Assembly (NCBI GenBank): GCA_002457675.1
Contig: NTKK01000001.1
Span: forward strand, 62,001-126,000
DNA: 64,000 bases
Source of the DNA: Bacteroidetes bacterium MED-G17
GTDB lineage: Bacteria; Bacteroidota; Bacteroidia; NS11-12g; UBA9320
Direction of reading: 5' to 3'
Below are positions 37,731 to 46,394 of this stretch, in pieces. Position 1 is the stretch's first letter. The number at the start of each line of letters is the position of its first letter. A program made the translations under genes and the position numbers. The notes under the pieces were generated by a model. The model made no database searches. It worked only from the letters and a program-made list of their open reading frames with translations, and had not been told where the DNA came from.

Positions 37731-38153
37731 CTACCTAATCTTGAGTCGCCTTATTAAGCTCAATTGCACCTCATTTTTTCTATTTTCGATGCCAAATCCG
37801 CTGGATAGATTTAATACAATCTTGTAGGTACTGGTATGCTTAACATCAAAGTAATTGTGAAGTTCTTTTTGCCTACTTTCAAGCTCATTAGAGAAAACCA
37901 CAGCGCCTTGCATATCAAAAACAGACATATATAGGCTTGCTGTATCTAAATTATGTTTGATAACTAGGGCGTAATCATATCCTTTTTCTGCTGGGAATTC
38001 AAAATCATACCAGAGTCCATCAATTAAGTTCATAGATTGACTCCTAACAAAACGCCATTGTACTGAGGGGTTTACTTCAATATTTTGGGCAAAACCACTT
38101 ATGCTAAGTAAAGAAAGAAACAAAATGGTAGTAACCTTAATCCAATTTTTCAT
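37731..38153 (-). CDS. Small secreted protein of unknown function
   Basis: A 140 aa protein with a signal peptide (cleavage likely after SGFAQ). The mature ~118 residues look beta-rich (YDYALVIKHNLDTASLYMSVFDMQGAVVFSNE; TYKIVLNLSSGFG) and resemble a small jelly-roll or lipocalin-like fold, but I do not recognise a family. Its start overlaps the end of the DUF2520 gene by 17 bases, making it the last gene of the ccm transcript. Two closely spaced basic residues end it (RRLKIR), so it has no T9SS sorting domain. Confidence 0.6.
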   Translation of the reverse strand: MKNWIKVTTILFLSLLSISGFAQNIEVNPSVQWRFVRSQSMNLIDGLWYDFEFPAEKGYDYALVIKHNLDTASLYMSVFDMQGAVVFSNELESRQKELHNYFDVKHTSTYKIVLNLSSGFGIENRKNEVQLSLIRRLKIR

Positions 38154-38916
38154 ATCCGTATTTTTTAAGAATGCTATTGGTTAAAACGTGGTAAATTTCG
38201 TTTAAGTCTGTATGGTCTTTTAAAAATGCTCTATGTTTTTGAATAGTTATTCGATCATTTCTACTTGCAGGTCCACTTTGCACTTTTGAAGGACTTTGTT
38301 TTAATGCACTTGAAAATGTTCTTTCAATTAATGGTTGTAAAAGATGATAATCAATTTCATTTTTACCCATAAAATTTTCGCCCATTGCCAATATGTGGTT
38401 TACAAAGTTGTTTACCAGCGTGCCAGCAATATGAAGTTGCAGTCGTTGTTTGGAGTTAAACACATGAACTTTTTTTGAAAAGCTTTTTGCTAAATTAGAA
38501 AGAAGCTTTTCATGCGTTGGGCTTTCAACAAATATTGGGGTATCGTCAAGCGAAATTTCTACACGCTTGCTAAAGGTATTGAATGGATAAAACACCCCTT
38601 TGTTATTAAATTTATCTAAGACACCCAGATGAGTAGCACCAGATGTGTGAACAACGCAAGCATTTTTAACGTCTAAATTTTGAGCTATTTCATAAATCGC
38701 TTTGTCAGGGACACATAAAAAAACAAGATCTGCTGCGCATAAATCTAAATCGAAAATTTTTTTTGCCTGGCTACCTACTTCTAAGGCCAATTTTTTTGCA
38801 CTCTCTACATTTCTTGAGGATATGCCAACAATGGGATGGCCGAATCGAGAAAAATTTTTCGCTAAGTGCCAAGCCACATTTCCAGAACCAATAAATGCAA
38901 TTTTAACCTTTTGCAT
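38137..38916 (-). CDS. Rossmann-fold oxidoreductase-like protein with DUF2520 domain
   Basis: A 259 aa protein with an N-terminal NAD(P)-binding fold (KIAFIGSGNVAWHLAKNFSRFGHPIVGISSRN) similar to F420/ProC-type reductases, and a C-terminal DUF2520 helical domain (IAGTLVNNFVNHILAMGENFM; GPASRNDRITIQKHRAFLK). The family has no established reaction. Two ATGs are possible: 38916 (chosen, just after the ccmF stop) or 38925, which overlaps it. Its place at the end of the ccm operon is probably fortuitous. Confidence 0.8.
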   Translation of the reverse strand: MQKVKIAFIGSGNVAWHLAKNFSRFGHPIVGISSRNVESAKKLALEVGSQAKKIFDLDLCAADLVFLCVPDKAIYEIAQNLDVKNACVVHTSGATHLGVLDKFNNKGVFYPFNTFSKRVEISLDDTPIFVESPTHEKLLSNLAKSFSKKVHVFNSKQRLQLHIAGTLVNNFVNHILAMGENFMGKNEIDYHLLQPLIERTFSSALKQSPSKVQSGPASRNDRITIQKHRAFLKDHTDLNEIYHVLTNSILKKYGYEKLD

Positions 38917-38917
38917 T

Positions 38918-41410
38918 TCACACATCCTTCATACGTTTCACCAAAGATATACCAAAGCCAACAGTCATTATTATGGACCCCAACCAAAGCAAATTAATCC
39001 ATGGGAAAACAATGGCTTTCATAATGATATAATCAGGTTGTGCAGGCCTTTCAGCGGTATTCAGAACAATGTTCATGTCGCCACTATTTTGAGGATTCAA
39101 CCTGAAAGTAAATAAAAGACCTTCTTCTTCCAAAGCGTCGTAAACGGTGAATGACTGGTTACCATTAATAAAAAATTTAGGATAAGCGTATTTCGCTCCG
39201 TTAACAGAAAGCACTTTAATTGTTGCTCTAGCAATTAAATCAGCTTTTATCTCTAAGTCTTGGGCTTCTTCGATGCTTTCCACAATTACTTTTAGCCCTT
39301 TTCTGTCTAGAGTGTCACCAATACCAACAATTTGGGTTATTTCATTTTTCCATTCATCCGGCTCATCTTTGATTGGTATGGAAGTTATATGTGTGAACAC
39401 ATCATGGCTGATATAGTGTTTAGTTGCTGGGTTAGCCATTAAGTTATTTTCTTCGCCAATTTGAGCATTCGGAAAAAGGCTAAACTTCTCCTTGCCATTT
39501 TTGTGCTCATAGTCAATTTGAAAATAAATATCTGGCCCAATAGAAGTATCGCCTCTGTATGTTACCAAATAAGGACCTAAGCTAGTTGGACTATTTTTCC
39601 AGAGAAGTAAATTTTCTCCTGCCATATTAAGGTCAAATTCTTTTTCTAATATGCCGCTTTTGTCTTGGGAAATAACTTCTTTTTGTGTGCCCGAAATAAT
39701 TACACCTACAATCATTAGTGCAAAACCAATATGCGCAACAGAACCGCCCATAAGTTTCCATCTAATTTTTTGTATATCTAGTAGATAAAACAAATTACCA
39801 AAAATCGCATATAAGGAACTTATTATCAATAGGCCGTATTTCCAAGAAAAGCCCATTTGCCACCACAAAAACCCGCCTAAAAATAACGCTAAAATCAATA
39901 GTATAAGAAGGGTTTTTTGGTATTTACCTTTCTTCTTTTGCTTAAAAGAAAAGAATTGTCCGATTGAGGTTAAGGTTGTAACTCCTAGGGCAAACCAAAG
40001 TTGCCATTGGTTGTAATGCTCAATAACATCAATTGGTGGAGCTAGGTCTAAGGCAAATAACTTGTTAAAGACTGGGATTGAAGTGGTAAGCAATATTTGA
40101 AATGCTGAAAGCAGTAAAATTAAACTACCAATAAACATCCAAAATCCCCTAGCGTATATGTTTTCTTCTTGTCTTGAAAGAGGCAGATGATGATACAACC
40201 GCCAACCAAAAAATGCATTTAAAAGTATAAATGCGGAGATATTTAACCAACGTAAATCTTGAGGAAAGAAAAAGTTTAGCAGACAAACTACGAAAAAGAA
40301 AAAAACAATCAAAAAGCTCTCGATTCGTTTTTTGGAAATTGCCAGAATAGGCAGCAAATTCAGAAAAAATACGAAAACCAGTAATTGACCAGAAAGTCCC
40401 AAATCGGTGAACGAATGCACCGAGGTGTCGCCCAATATTCCACTTCTGGTTAGAAAAGTGGCATAAAGAACCAATAAAAATGAAGCGATAACTAGAATAA
40501 AACTTAGCAAAAGGTGGTTTCTGTTGGCTCTTTGGATGAGCATTACGTGATTTGCTGCCAATACAACAAGCCATGGCACCAAACTAGCATTTTCAACAGG
40601 GTCCCAAGCCCAGTATCCACCAAAGCTTAGGGATTCGTAAGCCCAAAAAGCGCCCATTACAATGCCCAGCCCTAAAATACCTATGCAAAATAAAGTCCAA
40701 GGCATTGCGGCCCTTATCCATTGGGTAAATTTACCTCTCCATAAGCCTGCAACACTAAATGCAAAAGGTACTACACTACTTGCAAATCCTAAAAACAAGG
40801 TAGGTGGGTGTATGACCATCCAATAATTTTGCAAAAGAGGATTAAGCCCGGAACCATCTTGTATAAATGTCATATAGTTTTCTTTTTGGAAAATAGGTGC
40901 ATCCAAAACGTCTCGCATCAAATTGAACGGACTTGAACCAATTGTAACTTCACCAATTGGCAGTCCCAGTAGCATACTTCCTAATATGATTTGGGCGAAA
41001 GATACAACGGCCATAACACTAGATTCCCATGCCTTAGAACGGAACAACAAAATGATGCCTAAAATGCTGTGCCAAAACATCCACAACAAAAAGCTGCCTT
41101 CTTGACCTTCCCAAAAACAGCTAATCATGTAGCGTGTTGGCAGTGCCTTATTGGAATGCTGCCAAGCATAATGATACTCAAACAAGTGATTTTGAATGAT
41201 ATAATAAAGGCTTATAAATATTCCAACAACAGCTGCACTGTGTAACACAAAAAATAGACGCCCAAGCTTTGCCCAGGAATGATCTTTATTTTTTTCTCCA
41301 AAAAAGTAGCTGACAGCACTTCCAATGGCGGATACAAAAGCCAAAACAACCATAAACTTTCCGATATTTCCGGGCAGTAGGTGTTCGTTTTCATATAGTA
41401 TTTCCTTCAT
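38918..41410 (-). CDS. ccmF: Cytochrome c maturation heme lyase CcmF
   Basis: An 830 aa inner-membrane protein with some 14-15 helices that joins heme from CcmE to the CxxCH of apocytochromes. The WWD heme-handling motif is clear (GGYWAWDPVENASLVPWLVVLAANHVML), as are ISCFWEGQEGSFLLWMFWHS near the N-terminus and the flanking histidines such as NYWMVIHPPTLFLGF. A large periplasmic region (about residues 590-780) precedes the final helix. It lies directly after ccmE on the same strand with no intergenic gap. Length is larger than the ~650 aa E. coli protein, as in other Bacteroidota. Confidence 0.93.
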   Translation of the reverse strand: MKEILYENEHLLPGNIGKFMVVLAFVSAIGSAVSYFFGEKNKDHSWAKLGRLFFVLHSAAVVGIFISLYYIIQNHLFEYHYAWQHSNKALPTRYMISCFWEGQEGSFLLWMFWHSILGIILLFRSKAWESSVMAVVSFAQIILGSMLLGLPIGEVTIGSSPFNLMRDVLDAPIFQKENYMTFIQDGSGLNPLLQNYWMVIHPPTLFLGFASSVVPFAFSVAGLWRGKFTQWIRAAMPWTLFCIGILGLGIVMGAFWAYESLSFGGYWAWDPVENASLVPWLVVLAANHVMLIQRANRNHLLLSFILVIASFLLVLYATFLTRSGILGDTSVHSFTDLGLSGQLLVFVFFLNLLPILAISKKRIESFLIVFFFFVVCLLNFFFPQDLRWLNISAFILLNAFFGWRLYHHLPLSRQEENIYARGFWMFIGSLILLLSAFQILLTTSIPVFNKLFALDLAPPIDVIEHYNQWQLWFALGVTTLTSIGQFFSFKQKKKGKYQKTLLILLILALFLGGFLWWQMGFSWKYGLLIISSLYAIFGNLFYLLDIQKIRWKLMGGSVAHIGFALMIVGVIISGTQKEVISQDKSGILEKEFDLNMAGENLLLWKNSPTSLGPYLVTYRGDTSIGPDIYFQIDYEHKNGKEKFSLFPNAQIGEENNLMANPATKHYISHDVFTHITSIPIKDEPDEWKNEITQIVGIGDTLDRKGLKVIVESIEEAQDLEIKADLIARATIKVLSVNGAKYAYPKFFINGNQSFTVYDALEEEGLLFTFRLNPQNSGDMNIVLNTAERPAQPDYIIMKAIVFPWINLLWLGSIIMTVGFGISLVKRMKDV

Positions 41411-41791
41411 CTATTGTTGTGCAATTTCTGCTTCGTACTTTGACGGACATTTTAATAAAATATTGCTTGCTTCAAAGTTGGCACCGTTCATTTTTCCTAC
41501 TACCACAACTTTTTCACTTTTATCAAAGTCATTGGGTTTTGCATTTCGGTAAATTATTTTTTTGGTCTTACCCTCTTCATCTTCAAGTAAAAATGTAAAA
41601 TAATTCGGATTTTCAAGAGGCTCATAAAGAATTGAATCGGGCTGAACCAATTGTCCAACAACATGTACTTCTTTTTGTAGTTTTTGTGCTTCGGCGAAAG
41701 AAACATAACTGCTGCTATCTCCATACATACTCAATATAGCGCCCATGCCAAGAGCAATTACAACAAGCAATATCAAATAAGTTTTATTCAT
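41411..41791 (-). CDS. ccmE: CcmE heme chaperone, CxxxY variant
   Basis: A 126 aa periplasmic chaperone that carries heme covalently between CcmC and CcmF. One N-terminal membrane anchor (about 4-22) precedes an OB-fold (VHVVGQLVQPDSI, FTFLLEDEEGKTKKIIYRN, KVVVVGKMNG). The heme-attachment motif, HxxxY in E. coli, is here CPSKY (C115, Y119), in ASNILLKCPSKYE. The Cys variant is known from some sulfate reducers and archaea. The gene overlaps the ccmD-like stop by 8 bases. Confidence 0.9.
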   Translation of the reverse strand: MNKTYLILLVVIALGMGAILSMYGDSSSYVSFAEAQKLQKEVHVVGQLVQPDSILYEPLENPNYFTFLLEDEEGKTKKIIYRNAKPNDFDKSEKVVVVGKMNGANFEASNILLKCPSKYEAEIAQQ

Positions 41792-41987
41792 TTTCTTTTT
41801 TTTCTAATTGAGAAATTCGTCGATCTAGACGAAAAAGAAATAAAGCTAAACCCAAAAAGATGATGCCCAAAACAAGAACTACCACATATATTTTTCCTTC
41901 CTTATACATGGGCTCCAATGCACCATTGTCCGCAAAAATTTGTAGAGAACAAGCCATTAATAGTACTAGACTAAATATTTTATTCAT
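41784..41987 (-). CDS. ccmD: CcmD-like small membrane protein
   Basis: A 67 aa protein with an N-terminal signal-like hydrophobic segment, a short periplasmic stretch (ALEPMYKEGKIYVVV), one further membrane helix and a charged cytoplasmic tail (RLDRRISQLEKKENE). Size, topology and its position between ccmC and ccmE match CcmD, which helps release holo-CcmE from CcmC and the CcmAB exporter. Sequence similarity is weak, as always for this family. It overlaps both neighbours by 8 bases. Confidence 0.75.
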   Translation of the reverse strand: MNKIFSLVLLMACSLQIFADNGALEPMYKEGKIYVVVLVLGIIFLGLALFLFRLDRRISQLEKKENE

Positions 41988-42639
41988 TTTTTAAAATTTG
42001 AATTCTAAAGTTTAACTGTGCCAACCAAAAACCTATCAAAATCCACCCCACGACTGCAGGGTAAAAAACTTTTCTTAAATCATTATTTAAATCATATGAG
42101 CTAAATCCAACCGTATCTCCGCTGCCTGGATGAAGCGAGTAATTGGCCACTTTAGGAATTATCAATATTAAAGATAGAAATATTGGAAAAGCTAGAATAT
42201 TATATACCGAACCAATTTTATGCATTTTTACTTCATTTTCTTTCAATGAATTCCGAAGGATATTGTAGGCAATATAAATTAACACACCAATTGCAGCACC
42301 ATTCAGTTTAGGATCCGGAGTCCACCAAGCTGTCCAGGTAAACCTTGCCCATGTAGAGCCCGTCAAAAGACCCATAAAACCAAAAAAAAGAGCAACTTGT
42401 ATCATTGAATTTGCATACAATTCTTCTCTAGGCTGATTGGTTCTCAAATATTTAAGAGAAAAGAAGAAACTACCCAACAAAACACTTATCATGCCAAACC
42501 ACATTGGAACATGAAAATGTAAATTTCTAACAGTTTGCCTAAGAATTCCAAGATCATCGGGAGCAGGCATTAGAAATGCAGCTATGATGGAGTACAAAAC
42601 CAAAAGAACTGCCAAAATTTTCCACCACATTGTTTTCAT
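41980..42639 (-). CDS. ccmC: Cytochrome c maturation heme transporter CcmC
   Basis: A 219 aa inner-membrane protein with six helices that loads heme onto CcmE. The WWD domain is seen as TWARFTWTAWWTPDPKLNGAAI, with the flanking ligand histidines in the HFHVPMWFG and NYSLHPGSGD segments. Length agrees with CcmC (about 220-245 aa). ATG 42639 (MKTMWWKILAV) is chosen; ATG 42648 and TTG 42666 are in frame upstream. It follows ccmB by about 31 bases. Confidence 0.92.
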   Translation of the reverse strand: MKTMWWKILAVLLVLYSIIAAFLMPAPDDLGILRQTVRNLHFHVPMWFGMISVLLGSFFFSLKYLRTNQPREELYANSMIQVALFFGFMGLLTGSTWARFTWTAWWTPDPKLNGAAIGVLIYIAYNILRNSLKENEVKMHKIGSVYNILAFPIFLSLILIIPKVANYSLHPGSGDTVGFSSYDLNNDLRKVFYPAVVGWILIGFWLAQLNFRIQILKNE

Positions 42640-42670
42640 TGCTAGCATCAAAGGTAACCTTAACAAGCAA

Positions 42671-43324
42671 TTATTCGCCCCAAATGAACGGAAAGAGAAT
42701 AATCGTGAAAAGGGAAATCATTAAGCTTACAACAAAAAGGAGCCAATGTTCACTCATCCAAACGATATTTTCAAGAAGAAAGGCTCTTTTCCCAGATTTA
42801 ACAGTAATCAATAATAAGGGTATGGACAATGGAAAACTTAAGATAGGGAAAATAATATTAGCTCCTCTCAATCCTACAGAAATACTAGAAGAAAATGTAA
42901 ACAACGCAGAAGTTCCCCAGCAAAAAAGTATGGTACTCAAGCCTAAGGGCAAAATATTTATGGAAGGATTGGGAAAGAAAAAAAACATGAGGAATAAGCT
43001 TATAATGCCTAATGAAATCCCCATTATAGCATTAAATATAAGCTTAGCAACAATAATTTCTGTTGGAGAAGCAATTTGAAAAAAGTAGAGCGATAATCCA
43101 GGTTTTTGGTTTAAAAAACCTTTTCCAACTGCATGGATATTATTAAATAATATGCAGATCCAAAGGAAAACATTCCAGTATTTTTCATTTAAAAATGGAT
43201 TAGAAAGATATACTAGAAAAAGAGTAATGCATACCTGAACCAACACTCCGGTTAATTGCTCTTTACTTCTCAATTCAGAAGAAAGCTCTCTGCCCAACAG
43301 CAAACCTATCTTGCCAAATTGCAT
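42671..43324 (-). CDS. ccmB: Heme exporter permease CcmB
   Basis: A 217 aa membrane protein with about six helices, matching CcmB (GRELSSELRSKEQLTGVLVQ at the N-terminus, GKGFLNQKPGLSLYFFQIASPTEIIVAKL in the middle). With CcmA it forms an ABC transporter that drives CcmE release. No ccmA lies in the window, so the ATPase must be encoded elsewhere or be replaced. ATG 43324 is chosen because it gives the family-like N-terminus and leaves the palindromic region upstream; the longer frame would place start codons inside it. Confidence 0.88.
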   Translation of the reverse strand: MQFGKIGLLLGRELSSELRSKEQLTGVLVQVCITLFLVYLSNPFLNEKYWNVFLWICILFNNIHAVGKGFLNQKPGLSLYFFQIASPTEIIVAKLIFNAIMGISLGIISLFLMFFFFPNPSINILPLGLSTILFCWGTSALFTFSSSISVGLRGANIIFPILSFPLSIPLLLITVKSGKRAFLLENIVWMSEHWLLFVVSLMISLFTIILFPFIWGE

Positions 43325-43344
43325 ATTTTTGTTTAGCAAAACTA
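43324..43344. promoter_or_regulatory. Divergent -7 elements for accC and ccmB
   Basis: On the plus strand TATTTTTG (43324-43331) and on the minus strand TAGTTTTG (43344-43337) both match TAnnTTTG exactly and face accC and ccmB respectively. Neither has a good -33 TTTG at the usual distance, which is compatible with activator-dependent promoters. Confidence 0.35.
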
Positions 43345-43347
43345 AAC
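43331..43347. promoter_or_regulatory. Inverted repeat GTTTAG-N5-CTAAAC overlapping the ccmB -7 element
   Basis: A perfect 6-base inverted repeat with a 5-base centre (CAAAA). It covers the minus-strand TAGTTTTG and touches the plus-strand TATTTTTG, so a dimeric regulator bound here could affect both directions. The arms are AT-rich and short, so chance is possible. Confidence 0.4.
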
Positions 43348-43349
43348 AA

Positions 43350-43368
43350 TCCAAATGTCTCATTTGGA
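43350..43368. promoter_or_regulatory. Perfect palindrome TCCAAATG-N3-CATTTGGA between ccmB and accC
   Basis: Eight-base perfect arms around TCT, 19 bases in all, in the 60-base non-coding gap between divergent ccmB and accC. The length and symmetry are those of a dimeric repressor or activator site. It lacks the downstream T-run of an intrinsic terminator and lies upstream of both start codons, so an operator is more likely. Confidence 0.5.
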
Positions 43369-43384
43369 ATTAAAGTAGGGCAGA

Positions 43385-44878
43385 ATGTTTATGGCCAAAA
43401 AAATTCGAAAAATACTCATTGCCAATAGAGGAGAAATTGCAGTAAGAATAATTCAAACTTGCAAAAAGTTAGGTATTCAATCTGCTGCTGTTTATTCAGA
43501 TGCTGATAGGAAGTCAAGACATGTTTTGGAAGCAGATCAGGCCTTTCATTTGGGAGCTTCTCCAAGTAGCGAATCTTACCTGAGGGGCGAAAAAATTATT
43601 GAAATCGCTTTAAACAATGGCGTACAGGCTATACACCCAGGCTATGGGTTTTTAAGTGAGAATGCGGATTTTGCCAAAAGGGTAAATCAAAGTGGATTAC
43701 TTTTTATTGGGCCCTCACCTAAAAGTATTCAGCTCATGGGAAGTAAACTCGCAAGTAAGGAGGCTGTTGCAAATTTTGGTGTTCCCTTAGTGCCAGGCGT
43801 AAAAAAGGCAGTAACTGATGTTGCAGAAGCAAAAAATATTGCGAATGAAATTGGCTTTCCAATATTAATTAAGGCAAGTGCCGGTGGGGGGGGGAAAGGT
43901 ATGCGTGTTGTAGAAAATATGCAAGAATTACCTGAACAAATGAAGAGGGCCATTAATGAAGCTGAATCAAGTTTTGGGGATGGTAGCGTTTTTATTGAAA
44001 AATATTTAAGTAAACCAAGACATATTGAAATTCAAATTTTGGGAGACCAGTTTGGTAACATTGTCCATCTATTTGAACGAGAGTGCAGTATCCAACGGAG
44101 ACATCAAAAACTTGTTGAAGAAGCACCTAGCGCTGTTTTAACAGACGAATTGAGGAAAGAAATGGGAGAAGCTGCAATAAAAGTCGCAAAAGCTGCGGAG
44201 TACTACAATGCGGGTACGGTTGAATTTTTGCTTGATGAGAAATACAACTTTTATTTTCTTGAAATGAATACACGATTGCAAGTAGAACACCCGGTAACAG
44301 AAATGATCACTGGCTTAGATCTAGTAGAAGAGCAAATAAATATAGCAGAGGGAAAAGAACTGACTTTCAAACAAGATGATTTAAAAATAGAGGGTCATGC
44401 AATAGAGCTTAGAGTTTGCGCAGAGAATCCAGAAGATAATTTTAGCCCTGATATCGGACAAATAACCAAATACATTAAACCCTCAGGAAGTAAAATTAGG
44501 GTGGATGATTTTATCTACAAAGGCGCAGAGATACCAATTTTTTACGACAATATGTTTGCCAAGCTAATCGTTCATGCTCAAAGTAGACCAGAAGCAATAG
44601 AATTAATGAAAAAAGCCATCGAGGGGTACCGCATTGAAGGTGTTTATACTACCCTCTCATTTGGGGATTTTGTAATGAACCATCCCAAATTCCAAACAGG
44701 TGATTTTGACACAGGTTTTGTAGAAAAATATTTTAAAAACAAAGAAAATTCAGAGGCGCTTGATAAATACCAAGAAGTGGCAAGATCGTTTGCTCAATTT
44801 TTTTTCGAAAATCATCAGGCACCATTCGCAAAAATGAAAAAGAACGCACGGTGGCAAAACAGAAGTTCTCCAAAGTAA
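43385..44878 (+). CDS. accC: Acetyl-CoA carboxylase biotin carboxylase subunit
   Basis: A 497 aa ATP-grasp enzyme that carboxylates biotin, the first step of malonyl-CoA formation. Visible: KILIANRGEIAVRIIQTCKKLG, AIHPGYGFLSENADFA, the glycine-rich ATP lid KASAGGGGKGMRVV, FIEKYLSKPRHIEIQI, ERECSIQRRHQKLVEEAP and FLEMNTRLQVEHPVTEM with the catalytic Arg. It lacks a biotinyl domain, so biotin sits on a separate protein. Assignment to acetyl- rather than propionyl-CoA carboxylase is not certain, since accB is not adjacent. Start is ATG 43385 or 43391. Confidence 0.9.
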   Translation: MFMAKKIRKILIANRGEIAVRIIQTCKKLGIQSAAVYSDADRKSRHVLEADQAFHLGASPSSESYLRGEKIIEIALNNGVQAIHPGYGFLSENADFAKRVNQSGLLFIGPSPKSIQLMGSKLASKEAVANFGVPLVPGVKKAVTDVAEAKNIANEIGFPILIKASAGGGGKGMRVVENMQELPEQMKRAINEAESSFGDGSVFIEKYLSKPRHIEIQILGDQFGNIVHLFERECSIQRRHQKLVEEAPSAVLTDELRKEMGEAAIKVAKAAEYYNAGTVEFLLDEKYNFYFLEMNTRLQVEHPVTEMITGLDLVEEQINIAEGKELTFKQDDLKIEGHAIELRVCAENPEDNFSPDIGQITKYIKPSGSKIRVDDFIYKGAEIPIFYDNMFAKLIVHAQSRPEAIELMKKAIEGYRIEGVYTTLSFGDFVMNHPKFQTGDFDTGFVEKYFKNKENSEALDKYQEVARSFAQFFFENHQAPFAKMKKNARWQNRSSPK

Positions 44879-44890
44879 AGATTTTAATTC

Positions 44891-46351
44891 TTGAAAAATC
44901 TGAAAAATAAAGGCAGTTTTTTAGGGAATTTATTTCTGCTCAATATTTTGAATTTGCTGATTAAACCTGCCTGGTTACTGTTGGCAGATAGAAAAGTCCA
45001 AATTCTTCTGGAAGCAGAGAATTATGGGCTTTTTTACAGAGGTTTCAACTTTGTTTTACTCCTAAATATTTTACTTGATTTTGGTATCAATAATTATACA
45101 AGCAAAGAAATTGCTTCAAACCAAAAATTTATTGGAAAATTTTTCAGAAAATTATTGATCATTAAGCTGCTACTTTCAATAGTTTTTTTGGCCTTAGTTG
45201 TTTTGATATCGCCCAAAATTGGACACTCAACACAATTGCAAGCCATTATTTTCATTATGGCTTTTTATCAGATATTTTTAAGCTTTTTTCAATTTTTTAG
45301 GTCAATTACAGTGGGTTTTCAACAGTTTCGAATTGATGCATTTTTTTCAGTTTTGGAAAAGGGTTTTTTATTGATTACCCTCTTGATTATTCTACATATT
45401 CCTCACTATACCCAATATTTAAGTGCACAATTCTACGCCAAAATCCATCTAATCATAATTGTCGCTTTAGCCATTGTTTTGGGCGTTTATATTGTCCAAA
45501 AATTTAACCTACTTAGCAGTCAACAGTTAAGTGAAAAAAAACTCGGTGAAATATTGAAAAAAACCACCCCTTTTGCCCTTTTGGGAATATTAATGACCTT
45601 GTATACAAGACTAGATGTTTTTATGATAGGCCAGCTGACCCAAAGAAGCGAATTTTGGGTAGCACAGTATGTCAAGGGTTTTAGGTTGTTGGATGCACTC
45701 AACATGTTGTTCGCGATCAGTGCGGGTTTTTTGTTGCCTCTTTTTTCTAAATATAGCAAGGATGAAAGATGGATGAGAATTAATGTGGTTGCTTTTTTTG
45801 AACTTTTTTTATGGTTTGTAGCACCTTCAGTAATTTTTGCTTTTGCGACTAAAGGAGAAATAATTAAATCGCTTTATGGTGATAAAGATTGGGTAATTGC
45901 TGCAGAAAGTTTTGGAATTTTAATTTGGGTTTTTTTAGCGATGTCTCTGGTTTATGTTTTTGGCACTGCATTAACAGCCATGGGCAAATTAAAGCAGTTG
46001 AATATGATAGCAGGCCTAACTGTTTTATTAAATTTCGCATTAAACCTTTACTATATTCCTAGACATGGCATTATTGGGGCTGCACTGGTAACTTTATTTT
46101 CACAAAGTATATTCGGTGGGTTTTGTTTATTATTAACTCAGAAAAAATCGGGGCTGCAATGGCATTGGGTGAAAAATTTAAAGTTGATACTATTACTACT
46201 ACTAGTGTTTTTTAGCACAAAATATTTGCAATTCAACCAATATGCTTTTTTTAAGATTGTTGTTATAGAGATTGCGCTCTATATTGTCATATCTATTCTA
46301 CTCGGCTTGATCCCAAAAAGAGAATCTTTTGTGAATATAAATAAGCAATAA
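44891..46351 (+). CDS. Polysaccharide flippase (Wzx/MATE-like)
   Basis: A 486 aa integral membrane protein with about 12-14 helices, resembling oligosaccharide flippases of the MOP superfamily that move lipid-linked glycan units across the inner membrane. Supporting features are LLNILLDFGINNYTSKEIA near helix 2, KTTPFALLGILMTLYTRLDVFMIG in the middle and a long hydrophobic C-terminus. Substrate unknown. The start is TTG (44891), the first start codon after an in-frame TAA at 44885. It heads a surface polysaccharide group with the next two genes. Confidence 0.85.
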   Translation: MKNLKNKGSFLGNLFLLNILNLLIKPAWLLLADRKVQILLEAENYGLFYRGFNFVLLLNILLDFGINNYTSKEIASNQKFIGKFFRKLLIIKLLLSIVFLALVVLISPKIGHSTQLQAIIFIMAFYQIFLSFFQFFRSITVGFQQFRIDAFFSVLEKGFLLITLLIILHIPHYTQYLSAQFYAKIHLIIIVALAIVLGVYIVQKFNLLSSQQLSEKKLGEILKKTTPFALLGILMTLYTRLDVFMIGQLTQRSEFWVAQYVKGFRLLDALNMLFAISAGFLLPLFSKYSKDERWMRINVVAFFELFLWFVAPSVIFAFATKGEIIKSLYGDKDWVIAAESFGILIWVFLAMSLVYVFGTALTAMGKLKQLNMIAGLTVLLNFALNLYYIPRHGIIGAALVTLFSQSIFGGFCLLLTQKKSGLQWHWVKNLKLILLLLLVFFSTKYLQFNQYAFFKIVVIEIALYIVISILLGLIPKRESFVNINKQ

Positions 46352-46394
46352 GTAATACAATATCAAAAGATTAATTTCGTAAACTTTCTATATA

